Origin: an actinobacterium LLX17
GTDB lineage: Bacteria; Actinomycetota; Actinomycetes; Propionibacteriales; Nocardioidaceae
Direction: 5' to 3'
NCBI GenBank assembly: GCA_000471045.1
Contig: KI301992.1
Location: forward strand, 62,001 to 126,000
Length of the DNA: 64,000 nucleotides
Below, piece by piece: positions 16,215 through 25,764 of the stretch. The notes below the pieces were generated by a model. That model saw only the letters and a list, made by a program, of their open reading frames with translations. It ran no database searches and was not told where the DNA came from. Position 1 is the first letter of the stretch, and the number at the start of each line of letters is the position of its first letter. The translations under genes and the position numbers were made by a program.

Positions 16215-16756
16215 CAGAACTCCTGGAGGGTCTCGAGCGGGTCGCCGAAGAGGTCGGGCAGGTCGAGGGCGCCGATGACGGTGAGCAACATCCCGGTGGC
16301 CATGAAGCGGCGGACCTCGGCCGGGTCGGCGCCGCTGAGCTCGGCCACGTCCGCCCAGACCTCGCGGTACGTGCGCTGGGCGACGTCCTTGATCTCGGGG
16401 TCGGACGCGGCGGCCCAGGTGTGCAGCTGGCAGCGCAGCTCGTTGGTGTCGTCCTCCAGCAGGCCGAGGTAGGCGATGCCCATGGCCTGCAGGGGAGAGG
16501 TGGTGGCGGGGTCGCGCTGCTCGACGGCCTGCCGGAATGCAGCGCGAAGATTGCCCGTGTGGTGCTCGATGGCCGCGGTGATGAGTCCGGCCTTCGTGCC
16601 GAACAGCCGGAACAGGTACGGCTGGCTGATACCGGCGCGCTCGGCAATGACCTCGGTCGAGGTGGCGTGCATGCCGGAACGCCCGTACTCCTCGATCGCG
16701 GCCTCGAGGATGGCGATGCGTCGGGCGTCGGCGGACATGCGCTCGGCGGGAGTCAT
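16214..16756 (-). CDS. TetR family regulator of the MMPL transporter
   Basis: This 180-residue repressor has the helix-turn-helix at residues 12-58 (TSTEVIAERAGISQPYLFRL, then FGTKAGLI). The C-terminal domain resembles those of efflux-pump repressors in general. The ATG lies 6 nt after a TAACTT box on the minus strand (16763-16768), which suggests a leaderless message. A partly symmetric sequence, TTAGTGA-4-TCACAAC, overlaps the promoter. It is co-transcribed with the MMPL transporter and divergent from the alpha/beta hydrolase at 16842. Confidence 0.92.
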   Translation of the reverse strand: MTPAERMSADARRIAILEAAIEEYGRSGMHATSTEVIAERAGISQPYLFRLFGTKAGLITAAIEHHTGNLRAAFRQAVEQRDPATTSPLQAMGIAYLGLLEDDTNELRCQLHTWAAASDPEIKDVAQRTYREVWADVAELSGADPAEVRRFMATGMLLTVIGALDLPDLFGDPLETLQEF

Positions 16757-16764
16757 GGGATTAA

Positions 16765-16783
16765 GTTAGTGATGACTCACAAC
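16765..16783. promoter_or_regulatory. Candidate operator for the TetR-MMPL operon
   Basis: GTTAGTGA and TCACAAC flank a 4-nt spacer directly on the minus-strand promoter (box TAACTT at 16763-16768). Symmetry is imperfect (5 of 7 core positions). A/T-rich TNAGTGA-type half-sites are common for TetR efflux regulators. Confidence 0.4.
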
Positions 16784-16841
16784 CTTCGTCAAGGGGTTGC
16801 TGGGGAGGCGCGGGTGAACGGTGGGCGACAGGATGGGGGAC

Positions 16842-17645
16842 ATGCCCCTCCTCGACGTCAACGGCACGCAGGTCCACGTCACCGACACGGGAGGCAAGGG
16901 ACCCGCGGTCGTCTTCGGCCACGGCCTGTTGTTCAGCGGACGGATGTTCGCCGACCAGGTCGAGGCGTTGCAGGACCGCTACCGCTGCATCACGATCGAC
17001 TGGCGGGGGCAAGGCCGCACGCCGCCGGCCCGCACCGGCGGCTACGACATGGACACCCTGACCAACGACCTCGTCGGCGTCATCGACCAGCTGGGACTCG
17101 AGCGCATTCACTACGTGGGTCTGTCGATGGGCGGGTTCGTCGGCATGCGTCTGGCCGCCCGGCACGGCCACCGCGTCCGCACGCTGACGCTGCTCGACAC
17201 CAGCGCCGGCCCCGAGGACCCCGAGAAGGTGGCGCGCTACCGCCTGCTGGCCCGCATCTACCGCGTCGTGGGCATGAAGCCGGTGCGGGGGCAGGTCGAG
17301 CCGATCATGTTCGGTCCGACCTTCCGGGCCGATCCCGGCTCCCGCCCGCGCATCGACGCGTGGCTCGCCGACCTCGCCGCGGTCCGGCGATCCGGTATGC
17401 AGCAGGCCATCTACGGCGTCACCGACCGCGAGCCGATCTTCGACGAGATCGCGGCCATCACCGTGCCGACGCTCGTGGTCGTGGGCGCCGACGACGTCGC
17501 CACGCCGGTCGCGAAGGCCGAAGCCATCCAGGCCGGCATCTGCTCGTCACGGCTCGAGGTCGTCGAGGGCGCCGGGCACTCCAGCACCATCGAGCAGCCG
17601 GCCGAGGTCACCCGCCTGCTGGCCGAGTTCCTCGACGAGCACTAG
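16842..17645 (+). CDS. Alpha/beta fold hydrolase
   Basis: This 267-residue hydrolase has GHGLLFSGRMF (oxyanion region), DWRGQGRT, the nucleophile elbow GLSMGGF near residue 96, Asp in VVGADDVATP and the catalytic His in GAGHSSTI. The start MPLLDVNGTQVHVTD aligns with the hydrolases in the first cluster, so I chose 16842 over the in-frame codons at 16821 and 16833. A CAGGAT box (16829-16834) ends 7 nt upstream. The substrate is unknown, and it is divergent from the TetR-MMPL operon. Confidence 0.9.
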   Translation: MPLLDVNGTQVHVTDTGGKGPAVVFGHGLLFSGRMFADQVEALQDRYRCITIDWRGQGRTPPARTGGYDMDTLTNDLVGVIDQLGLERIHYVGLSMGGFVGMRLAARHGHRVRTLTLLDTSAGPEDPEKVARYRLLARIYRVVGMKPVRGQVEPIMFGPTFRADPGSRPRIDAWLADLAAVRRSGMQQAIYGVTDREPIFDEIAAITVPTLVVVGADDVATPVAKAEAIQAGICSSRLEVVEGAGHSSTIEQPAEVTRLLAEFLDEH

Positions 17646-17660
17646 GCACCCTGGTGCTGG

Positions 17661-18530
17661 TCATGTGGGGGGCGTGACCACCCACGGCTCGCGCGGCAGG
17701 CCGGCCGGATCGAACTCCTCGAGCATGGCGTCGAGCGTCGGCGGCAGTCCGAGCGACTCGGCGATCAGCGACAGCACGTCGATGCCGCGGTCACGCAGCT
17801 CGGCGGCCGTCACGGCGCCGTCGCGCTTGGCCAGCCGCGCGCCGTCGGCGTTGAGCGCCAGGGGCACGTGCGTGTACTCCGGCGCGGGCAGTCCGAGCAG
17901 CCGCGCGAGGTAGGCCTGCCGCGGTGCCGAGCTGAGCAGGTCGTCACCGCGCACCACCTGGTCGACGTGCTGGTGGGCGTCGTCCAGCACGACCGTCAGG
18001 TTGTAGGCCGGCATGCCGTCTCCGCGGCGCAGCACGAGGTCGTCGACCGCTCCGGTGACCTCGCCGTGCACGGTGTCGTGGACGGTCCAGGTGTCGATGC
18101 CCGCGCGCAGACGGATCGCGGCGGGCCGGACCTGGCGCCGCTCGTCACGCTCGGCCGCAGTCAGGTCGCGGCAGGTGCCGGGATAGGCGCCCGGCGGATG
18201 GTGCGGAGCCGTGGGCGCCTCGAGCACCTCGCGGCGCGTGCAGAAGCACTCGAAGGTCAGGCCGCGCTCGACCAGGCCGTCGACCGCGTCGGCGTACGCG
18301 TCGAGCCGCGTGGTCTGGTGCAGCACGGGGCCGTCCCAGTCCAGGCCCAGCGACGCGAGGTCGGCGAGCTGTCGCTCCTCGGCGCCCGGCCGGACGCGGT
18401 CGAGGTCGTCGACACGCATCACGAACGATCGACCGGTGCTGCGGGCGAACAGCCAAGCGAGCACGGCGGTGCGCAGGTTGCCGACGTGCAGGTCCCCTGA
18501 GGGGGAGGGGGCGTACCGGCCGGCCGACAT
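17661..18530 (-). CDS. gluQRS: Glutamyl-Q tRNA(Asp) synthetase
   Basis: This 289-residue truncated class I synthetase attaches glutamate to queuosine in the anticodon of tRNA-Asp. It has the HIGH-like [15 protein letters not shown] near residue 9, a zinc site formed by CFCTRR and YPGTCRD, and a KMSKS-like AKRDGA near 235. It lacks the anticodon-binding domain of full GluRS, as expected for this family. A CAGGAT box lies 6 nt before the ATG on the minus strand. The convergent hydrolase ends 15 nt away. Confidence 0.93.
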   Translation of the reverse strand: MSAGRYAPSPSGDLHVGNLRTAVLAWLFARSTGRSFVMRVDDLDRVRPGAEERQLADLASLGLDWDGPVLHQTTRLDAYADAVDGLVERGLTFECFCTRREVLEAPTAPHHPPGAYPGTCRDLTAAERDERRQVRPAAIRLRAGIDTWTVHDTVHGEVTGAVDDLVLRRGDGMPAYNLTVVLDDAHQHVDQVVRGDDLLSSAPRQAYLARLLGLPAPEYTHVPLALNADGARLAKRDGAVTAAELRDRGIDVLSLIAESLGLPPTLDAMLEEFDPAGLPREPWVVTPPT

Positions 18531-18552
18531 GCCCCCATCCTGCCGGGGACGG

Positions 18553-19233
18553 TCAGCTGGGGCGCGCGTTGGCGTCGCGCTGCACGACGATCGCCTCGGC
18601 CACGAGGACGAGTCGCTTGTTCTCGTGCTGCGAGATGCGCCGGAGGAAGTCGAAGGCCGCGTCGGAGTCGATGCCGAACTTCTGCATCAGGATGCCTTGC
18701 GCCTGCCCGATCGTGGTGCGTGAGTCCAGCGCCGTCTGCAGACCCTCGGCCCGGTGCGCCGCGGAGAACGCAGCGGTGGCGTGGGCGGCCAGCAGCTCGG
18801 CCACCTCGGTGTCCTCCTGGGTGAAGGCGCCGCGGCGGTCGGCGTAGATGTTGAGCGACCCGTAGCCACGGTCCTTCGTGGCGAGGCGGACGCCGATCGT
18901 GCTGTGGATCCCGATCGCCGCCGCCGCGGGGCCCCACTGGGGCCAACGCAGGTCGACCTCGATGTCGTCGGAGTGGTACGTCGCCCGGCCCTTGATCGCG
19001 TCGAGGCACGGCCCTTCGTCGTAGTGGCTCTGCAGCTGGTGGGCCTGGTCGACGCGCTCGGACGTCGCGGCCGGGGTCTCGACCTTCGACCGCGTGTGGA
19101 GACGGATGATTCCGGCGTCGTCGGCTTCCAGGACAGCGCAGGCGAACTCGCTGACCTTCTGCAACACGGCGTCCGCATCGGTGACCTGCTCGAGCTCGAG
19201 CGCCACGTCGGCGAGCATGCGGGCTACGTCCAC
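18553..19233 (-). CDS. GAF-ANTAR domain regulator
   Basis: This 226-residue protein has an N-terminal GAF sensor (about residues 5-150, with [21 protein letters not shown]) and a C-terminal ANTAR RNA-binding domain (about 155-215, with [20 protein letters not shown]). ANTAR proteins act as antiterminators that bind paired hairpins in target mRNAs. The GTG start at 19233 has GGAGG 8 nt upstream, and the much longer upstream frame runs antisense to the amine oxidase. GAF-ANTAR proteins are abundant in actinobacteria and may respond to redox or small ligands. Confidence 0.9.
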   Translation of the reverse strand: MDVARMLADVALELEQVTDADAVLQKVSEFACAVLEADDAGIIRLHTRSKVETPAATSERVDQAHQLQSHYDEGPCLDAIKGRATYHSDDIEVDLRWPQWGPAAAAIGIHSTIGVRLATKDRGYGSLNIYADRRGAFTQEDTEVAELLAAHATAAFSAAHRAEGLQTALDSRTTIGQAQGILMQKFGIDSDAAFDFLRRISQHENKRLVLVAEAIVVQRDANARPS

Positions 19234-19329
19234 GACCAAGACCTCCAGCGATCCGAAGTGAGGTCTCGACCTTAGTCCGCGAGCCGAGATCACGACACCG
19301 CAGAGCGACTGACCGGCAGGATGGTCCGC

Positions 19330-20673
19330 ATGGGCATCGTCGTCGTGGGCGCGGGACTCGCAGGGCTGTCGGCGGCACGGCGCCTGGTGGGAGCCGGCCA
19401 GGACGTCGTCGTCCTCGAGGCGCGCGAGCGGGTCGGGGGCCGGCTCGAGGGTGGCGAGATCGCAGGCCACCCGATCGAGCTGGGCGGCACGTGGATCGGT
19501 GAGGGCCACACGGCGATGCGCGCCCTCGTCGACGAGCTCGGCCTCGCGACCTTCCGCACCTGGAACGATGCGGGCAGTCTGCTCGTGGAGCTGGCGGGCC
19601 GACGTTCGCTGCTCGCCCCGCGCAAGGGCGCCGTCCCGCGGCTCAACCCCGTCGCTCTGGCCGATCTCGCCCAAGGGATGGCCCGATTCGACCGCCTGGC
19701 CCGCAGCGTGGACCCGGGGCGCCCTTGGTCGCACCCGCGGTCGGGACGTCTCGACGGGCAGACCTTCGAGACATGGGTCCGACGCAACCTGCGCACTCCC
19801 AGTGGTCGCGCATACTTCCGGGTGGCGACCGAGGCCGTCTTCTCGGCCGACACCACAGACATCTCGTTGCTGCACGCCTTGTTCTACGCGGTGAGCAACG
19901 GTGACCTCGAGACGCTGCTGGCGGTCGACCGCGGCGCCCAGCAGGACCGGGTGGTGGGTGGCGCCGCGCTGGTGGCCGAGCGCCTCGCCGAAGGGCTTGA
20001 CGTGCGCAGAGGCCGGCCGGTCGACCTGGTGGCCCAGGACGCGAGTCGTGTGGCGGTGCGGACGCGTGACGGTGAGACGTTCTCCGCCGAGCACGTCGTC
20101 GTCGCCGTGCCACCGACGCTGGCCGGTCGGCTGCGCTACGACCCGCCGTTGCCGGCCTGGCGCGATCAGCTGACGCAACGCGTCCCGGCGGGTGCGGTGA
20201 TCAAGACCTTCGCCGCGTACCCCACGCCCTTCTGGCGCGACCGGGGTCTGAACGGTCAGGTCGCCTCCGACGTGGGTCCCGTCAAGGTGACGTTCGACGT
20301 CTCGCCTCCGGGAGGCGAGGTGGGGGTGTTGCTCGGGTTCGTCGAGGGTGGTGAGGCGCGGCGGTGGCAGCGCCTCGACGCCGACGAGCGCCGGAGCAGC
20401 GTCCTGGCCTGTTTCGAGCGCTACCTCGGCCCGGAGGCCGCCGCTCCGACGGCCTACCTCGAGAAGGACTGGACCGCCGAGGAGTTCACCCGTGGTTGCT
20501 ACGGGGCGTTCTTCGCCCCGGGCGTGTGGACCGGCTACGGGCCCGTCCTGCGCGAGCCGGTCGGCCGGGTGCACTGGGCCGGCGCCGAGCACGCCGTGGA
20601 GTGGAACGGGTACATGGAGGGCGCCGTGCGGTCGGGGCTCGTCACTGCTGACCGCATCCTCGCCGCCACCTGA
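19330..20673 (+). CDS. Flavin monoamine oxidase family protein
   Basis: This 447-residue FAD-dependent amine oxidase has the dinucleotide motif VVGAGLAGLSAARRL at residue 5, EARERVGGRLEGG (the RxGGR-type motif) and LGGTWIGEGHTAM, and closes with the conserved HWAGAEHAVEWNGYMEGAVRSG, where the FAD is held. The length fits the family. A CAGGAT box ends 7 nt before the ATG at 19330. A start at 19321 is possible but overlaps that box. The amine substrate is unknown. Confidence 0.92.
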   Translation: MGIVVVGAGLAGLSAARRLVGAGQDVVVLEARERVGGRLEGGEIAGHPIELGGTWIGEGHTAMRALVDELGLATFRTWNDAGSLLVELAGRRSLLAPRKGAVPRLNPVALADLAQGMARFDRLARSVDPGRPWSHPRSGRLDGQTFETWVRRNLRTPSGRAYFRVATEAVFSADTTDISLLHALFYAVSNGDLETLLAVDRGAQQDRVVGGAALVAERLAEGLDVRRGRPVDLVAQDASRVAVRTRDGETFSAEHVVVAVPPTLAGRLRYDPPLPAWRDQLTQRVPAGAVIKTFAAYPTPFWRDRGLNGQVASDVGPVKVTFDVSPPGGEVGVLLGFVEGGEARRWQRLDADERRSSVLACFERYLGPEAAAPTAYLEKDWTAEEFTRGCYGAFFAPGVWTGYGPVLREPVGRVHWAGAEHAVEWNGYMEGAVRSGLVTADRILAAT

Positions 20674-20677
20674 CGGG

Positions 20678-22017
20678 TCACGTCGTGGGGTGGCCTCGGC
20701 GCGTCTCGAGCCACTTCATGGCGGGGGTCGCCGAGATGCCGTGCAGGATGACCGAGAAGGCGATCACGAAGGCGACCGTCGCCCACAGGGTGTCGACGCC
20801 GGCGAAGTCTTCCTGACCGGTCGCGTAGGCGAGGTAGAAGATCGACCCGATGCCACGGATGCCGAAGAAGGCGGTGACCCAGCGCTCGCGCGGCAGGAGG
20901 TGGTGGTCGCCCACGCGATCGCGCGGACGGCTGCCCACCCGCAGCGAGAGCCACGCGGTGAGGGGGCGCACGACCAGCACGATGCCGATGCCGAGGAGCG
21001 CGCCCTGCCAGCTGAGGGCGTCCAGCAGGCCCCCGGAGATCGCGACCCCGAGCAGGAGGAGGACCACCAGGGTGAGCAGGCGCTCGAGTCGCTCGTCGAC
21101 ACCGTGCATCAGGGCGTGGTAGTCGTCGGTCCGGTCCATCGACCGCAGAGTCATGGCGCAGGCGAACACCGCCAGGAACCCGTAGCCCTGGGCGACCTCG
21201 GCGGCCCCGTAGGACAGCAGGACGGCAGCCAGCACGAGCAGAGGGTCGCGGGTGTCTGCCGTGCGGACCGACTCGACGCGCGAGTGGAAGGCGGCCTTCG
21301 CGAGGGCCATCCCGACAAGGATGCCGATGGCCGCGCCGACCACGATCTTCCCGACGAGGTCCCAGGCGAGCCATTTCACGCCCCAGTCCATCGCTGACTC
21401 CGCGCTGACGACGAGGATCGCGAGGTACACGAACGGGAACGCCAAGGCGTCGTTCAGCCCGGCCTCCGACGTCAGGGCGAAGCGCACCTCGTCGCGCTCG
21501 TCGACAGCGCCCTCCTCCTGGTCCTCGTCGACCTCTTCAGTGGTGGGGCCCTCGACCTGCACGTCGGACGCCAGCACGGGATCGGTCGGCGCGAGGACGG
21601 CACCGAGCAGGATGACGGAGGCCGGTGCGAGTCCCAGCACCCACCAGCCGAGCCAGGCCGTGGCGGCGATCGAGAGGGGCATCGCCAGGGCCAGAAGTCG
21701 CCACGTGGTGCCCCACCGGCGGAACGATGCCCATGACCGCAGGCTGAGGGGCCGGTCGAGCGCGAGCCCGACACCCATCAGCGAGACGATCACCGTGAAC
21801 TCGGTGAGGTGCTCGATGAACGGCCGGTCCTCGTTCGGGCCGAGGACGACCTCTGCTGGCAGAGGAAGGAAACCCACGAGGACGCCCACGCCGAGCAGGA
21901 CGATGGGGGCCGACAGCGCCGCGCGGCTGAGGGCGTAGGGCAGGATCACCGCGAGCAGGAGCGAGATCCCGCCAGCAGGTAGACGAAGTCCGCGATGATC
22001 AACTTTTCCGAGATCAT
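20678..22017 (-). pseudogene. Na+/H+ (cation/proton) antiporter, frameshifted near the N-terminus
   Basis: The bulk of this gene (from about 21969 down to 20678) encodes a CPA1-type antiporter of about 430 residues with around twelve membrane segments, a GAVLAPTDPVLASD ion-site motif and FGIRGIGSIFYL. The expected start, MISEKLIIADFVYLLAG, lies in a different frame from the ATG at 22017 and runs into a stop at 21946-21948. Joining the two at 21967-21970 restores LLAGISLLLAVILPYALSR. A single missing base in a C-run (plus strand) explains this. It may be a real mutation or a sequencing error. An internal GTG could still give a protein lacking part of helix 1. Confidence 0.75.
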
Positions 22018-22254
22018 GACCTGTCCGATGTGCGTGGGCGGGGCGTACGGGGGAGGGGGTGCGGCGAACCACCCCACGGCGGCAGGCGTGACACGACGCG
22101 ATGGCCGTTGCGGGCCCTGCGTGGTTACCCGCCCAGTCTCCACGAAACCTCCGAAGGATCGCCGGTCGAGGCATCCGCGGGAATCGCAGGACAGAACGAC
22201 CCGAATGGTGCTCCCGTGACGGCCTACGCTGAGCAACCGAGGGAGCGTGGCGAC

Positions 22255-25242
22255 ATGTCAGGGGACCAAAGGGCGATCAGGTCAGTCGAGCTGGTGCGGC
22301 CGACAGTGCGAGGTGTCGTTCCCTTCCTGTCGGTGGCGCTGCTGGGGATGGTGGTGCCCTTCCTTCCGCCGTACGGGTTCCAGGGCAGCGAGTCCCTGGT
22401 GATGGTCGCCGTGTTCCTGGTCGCGTCCGGGTTCATGGCGGTCAGCATCCGCAGGCCGGTACGGACATGGGTCGATCCGGTCGCGCCGTTGGTGTACCTG
22501 CTGGTGATTGCCTTGGGACGGGACCTGACAGGCGGGTCGGCCTCCGGTATGTCGCCCTTGGTGGCTCTTCCGGTCCTGTGGTTGGCGATGACCGGTACCC
22601 GGCGCGACCTCTGGGTCGCCGGCCTGGTCACGGCGGCAGTCTTCGTCGTGCCGATCTTCCTGATCGGAGACCCTGACTACCCGACCCTCGAATGGCGAAA
22701 AGCAGTCCTGTGGACCGCGTTCGCGCTCATCCTGGGACCTGCCGTGCAGCGGATCGTCCGGCAGCTCGAGACGGAGACGCTCAAGGAGCGCAAGGTGCGG
22801 GCCGAGCTCGACGGCGTGATGAACGGCGCGCGGCTGAGCAGCATGATCACCACCGACCTGCACGGTCGGATCACGTCGTTCGGTGTCGGGTCGACAGAGC
22901 TCTTGGGCTACGCCGCCGACGAGGTCGTCGGGCGACACGATCCGGGCCTCTTCCACGACGAGGTCGAGGTTCAGGACGTGGCCGAGGAGCTGGGAGTCGA
23001 GGCAGGGTTCGGTGTCTTTGCCGAGCTCGCTCGCCGCAACGAGCCGAGCCGGACCTGGACCTACATCCGCAAGGATCGAACACGCTTGTTCGTGCGCTTG
23101 GCCGTCACCGAGCTGCGCGATCGCGAGGGCCGGGTCGTCGGCTACCTCGGCGTGGCGATCGACACGACGGCGGCTGTCGAGTCCAAGCGAGCGCTGGCGC
23201 AGTCCGAGCTGCGGTGGCGCGTGCTGGCTGACCACCTCCCGGACACGACGTTGCTCTTGGTGGGAGAAGACCTCCGCATCCGACTGGTCGCCGGCGCCGG
23301 CGCGATGCGCCAAGGATTCAAGCATGCGCAGGGTCGGCCGCTCGGCGAGATGTCGAAGCCGGAGAACATGGCCGTGCTGGAGGTTCTGCTGGTGTCAGCG
23401 TTCTCCGGGAAGGAGGCCAGCGGCGAGCTGACGGCGACTCACACGGGGGCGGAGCACGAGGTCGTCGTCACGCCGCTGCCGCCCGACGACGCCGGCCCCC
23501 AGGCGCTCATCATCGCGCGTGACGTCAGCAAGGATCGCGCGCGGGAGCGACAGGTCGTGCATGCGAAGGAGCGAGCCGAGCGCCTCTTCGCCGACGCCCC
23601 GCACGGCATCGCCGTGCTGACGACCACGGGTGTCGTGGTGCAGGCCAACGCGGCCCTGAGGTCGATGACCGGCCCGGTCCCGGGAGGCCTCGAAGGCATC
23701 CTGATGTCCGGGCTGTCGGCACGGGGGGACGACCGGTTCGATCGTCACCTGCGTGAGGTCCTCGCCCACCGTGACGAGCGGGCGGAGTCGGACTGGTCCC
23801 TGCGTCGTGTGGACGGGACGACCATCCACGTCGTGTTGAGCAGCCGGGTCCTGGCGGAGCTCGACTCCGCCGATGACACCGTGCTCGTCAGCGTCGTGGA
23901 CGTCTCGGAGCGGTATCAGCTCGAGCAACGGCTGGCGCACCAAGCCGATCACGACGTGCTGACCGGCCTGGCCAACCGGCGCAAGTTCAGCGATGAGCTG
24001 GCGCGGCACCTCGCCCGCGGGGAGAGGTACGGCCACAGGGGCGCGCTCCTGGTGCTGGACCTCGACCACTTCAAGGAGGTCAACGACACCCTGGGCCACG
24101 GTGCTGGCGACGAGCTGATCATCGCGACCGCCCACCTGTTGACCACCGGTCTGCGCGCCACGGACATCGTCGCCCGTCTCGGCGGCGATGAGTTCGCGGT
24201 CCTGCTGGCCGACACCGATCTCGAGGGTGCCGAGGTCGTGGCGCGATCGATCGTTGATCGCATTCGCGACTACACCTCCACCCTGGACGGTGCTCGTCGG
24301 CGGGTGACGGCCAGCGTGGGTGTCGTGGGCATCGGCGCCGACGCGGGACCCATTGACGACCTGCTCGCAGCGGCCGACCTGACCATGTACGACGCGAAGG
24401 ACGCGGGACGTGACCAGCACGTGGCGCTGAACCAGTCGTTCGGGCGGCAGTCGCGGACCGGAGAGCGTCTCGAGTGGAAAGGGAGGCTCGAACGGGCGAT
24501 CGAGAACGACGGCTTCGTCCTCCACCTCCAACCGATCCTCGACCTGAGCTCCGGCACCGTCCGGTCGGCGGAGGTGCTGGTGAGGCTGGTCGACGGCGAC
24601 GAGCTCGTGGAACCAGTGCGGTTCATCGGTGTCGCGGAGAAGGCCGGCCTGATGCCCTCGCTCGACGCATGGGTCGTCGAGCACAGCATCGAGCTCTTGA
24701 GCCGCCTGCACGCGCACGTTCCCGACTTCAGCCTCGAGGTGAACCTCTCGGGACTCTCGATCGGGGACCCGCGCATCGAGTCGCTGATCGTCGCGTCGCT
24801 GCGCCGGTACGAGGTCGACCCGCGCAACCTCATCCTGGAGATCACCGAGACGGCAGCCGTTGCCAACGTCGAGATGGCCCAGCAGTTCGCGGAGCGGATG
24901 TCGACCCTCGGATGTCAGTTCGCGCTCGACGACTTCGGGGCCGGCTTCGGATCGTTCTACTACCTCAAGCACCTGATCTTCGACTACGTCAAGATCGACG
25001 GTGAGTTCGTCGCCAACTGTCATCGCAGCTCGATCGACCGGACGATCCTGCGGTCGATCGTCGGGATCGCGCGTGACCTCGGCAAGAAGACGGTCGCCGA
25101 GTACGTCGCGAACGCCGACGTCCTGGCGACGGTGCGTGAGGAGGGCGTCGACCTGGCGCAGGGCTTCCACGTGGGAAAGCCGGTGGCCTTCGACGACTTC
25201 GTCGTCGGACTGACCAGCCAGACCGGCGGATCGAGCACGTGA
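22255..25242 (+). CDS. Membrane-anchored PAS-GGDEF-EAL protein
   Basis: This 995-residue c-di-GMP enzyme has about five membrane segments (residues 18-150), up to three PAS-like sensor regions (about 190-540), a GGDEF domain with intact RLGGDEFAVLL (residue 643) and an EAL domain. The EAL motif is EVL (773). DDFGAGFGS (892), KIDGEF and AQGFHVGKP are also present, so both cyclase and phosphodiesterase centres look usable. The ATG at 22255 has GGGAG 9 nt upstream. A GTG at 22216 is the alternative start. It diverges from the antiporter across a 237-nt intergenic region. Confidence 0.93.
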   Translation: MSGDQRAIRSVELVRPTVRGVVPFLSVALLGMVVPFLPPYGFQGSESLVMVAVFLVASGFMAVSIRRPVRTWVDPVAPLVYLLVIALGRDLTGGSASGMSPLVALPVLWLAMTGTRRDLWVAGLVTAAVFVVPIFLIGDPDYPTLEWRKAVLWTAFALILGPAVQRIVRQLETETLKERKVRAELDGVMNGARLSSMITTDLHGRITSFGVGSTELLGYAADEVVGRHDPGLFHDEVEVQDVAEELGVEAGFGVFAELARRNEPSRTWTYIRKDRTRLFVRLAVTELRDREGRVVGYLGVAIDTTAAVESKRALAQSELRWRVLADHLPDTTLLLVGEDLRIRLVAGAGAMRQGFKHAQGRPLGEMSKPENMAVLEVLLVSAFSGKEASGELTATHTGAEHEVVVTPLPPDDAGPQALIIARDVSKDRARERQVVHAKERAERLFADAPHGIAVLTTTGVVVQANAALRSMTGPVPGGLEGILMSGLSARGDDRFDRHLREVLAHRDERAESDWSLRRVDGTTIHVVLSSRVLAELDSADDTVLVSVVDVSERYQLEQRLAHQADHDVLTGLANRRKFSDELARHLARGERYGHRGALLVLDLDHFKEVNDTLGHGAGDELIIATAHLLTTGLRATDIVARLGGDEFAVLLADTDLEGAEVVARSIVDRIRDYTSTLDGARRRVTASVGVVGIGADAGPIDDLLAAADLTMYDAKDAGRDQHVALNQSFGRQSRTGERLEWKGRLERAIENDGFVLHLQPILDLSSGTVRSAEVLVRLVDGDELVEPVRFIGVAEKAGLMPSLDAWVVEHSIELLSRLHAHVPDFSLEVNLSGLSIGDPRIESLIVASLRRYEVDPRNLILEITETAAVANVEMAQQFAERMSTLGCQFALDDFGAGFGSFYYLKHLIFDYVKIDGEFVANCHRSSIDRTILRSIVGIARDLGKKTVAEYVANADVLATVREEGVDLAQGFHVGKPVAFDDFVVGLTSQTGGSST

Positions 25243-25259
25243 CGGGCTCGCCGAGCTGC

Positions 25260-25335
25260 TGGTACCCCGTACGGGATTCGAACCCGCGCTACCGCCTTGA
25301 AAGGGCGGCGTCCTAGGCCGCTAGACGAACGGGGC
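25260..25335 (-). tRNA. tRNA-Glu(TTC)
   Basis: The minus strand gives acceptor GCCCCGT/ACGGGGT, a D arm (CGTCTAGCGGCCTAGGACG), anticodon loop CTTTCAA with anticodon TTC, T arm GGTTCGAATCCC, discriminator A and an encoded CCA (25260-25262). It is a single-gene unit between the GGDEF-EAL gene and the metallopeptidase gene. Confidence 0.97.
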
Positions 25336-25398
25336 GCGGCGGCGGCCAGCCTACCTCTCGCACCTGTGTCGATCGGGTGGGGCTGGCAGGATGGAGGC

Positions 25399-25764
25399 GT
25401 GCTGGACGAGACCGGGATCGACGTCGACGAGGACCGCTTCGTCCAGCTGGCCGAGGCCGCGCTCGCCTCGTTGCCGCCGGAGCTGGCCGGCCTGCTCGAC
25501 AACGTCGTGCTGTTCGTCGAGGACGACGCGCCAGCCGAGGACCCCGAGCTGCTGGGTCTGTACGACGGCGTGGCGCTGACCGAGCGCGACTCCTGGTACG
25601 GGGGTGTGCTGCCCGATCGCATCACGATCTACCGCCGCCCCACGCTCGCGATCTGCGCGACCGAGGAGGACGTCGTCGAGGAGGTGCGCATCACCGTCGT
25701 GCACGAGATCGCCCACCACTTCGGCATCGATGACGACCGGCTGCACGAGCTCGGCTATGCGTGA
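25399..25764 (+). CDS. Minimal zincin-like metallopeptidase family protein
   Basis: This 121-residue protein of PF06262 is a very small zincin-like fold found widely in actinobacteria. The zinc motif HEIAHHFGIDDDRL (HExxHxxGxxD) lies at residues 105-118, and a conserved GVLPDRITIYRRP comes before it. Its protein substrate is not known. A CAGGAT box ends 6 nt before the GTG at 25399. Another in-frame GTG is at 25366. The 3' end overlaps the pirin gene by 8 nt, so the two are co-transcribed. Confidence 0.85.
   Translation: MLDETGIDVDEDRFVQLAEAALASLPPELAGLLDNVVLFVEDDAPAEDPELLGLYDGVALTERDSWYGGVLPDRITIYRRPTLAICATEEDVVEEVRITVVHEIAHHFGIDDDRLHELGYA

Noticed and set aside
18553..20592. A 679-residue version of the GAF-ANTAR protein
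   Set aside because: The first 450 residues run antisense to the flavin amine oxidase. A GTG with a GGAGG site at 19233 gives the normal GAF-ANTAR length.
21946..21990. Programmed -1 frameshifting in the antiporter gene
   Set aside because: The junction GGCGGGA is not a canonical X-XXY-YYZ slippery site and no stimulatory structure was evident. A base deletion in a C-run is simpler.
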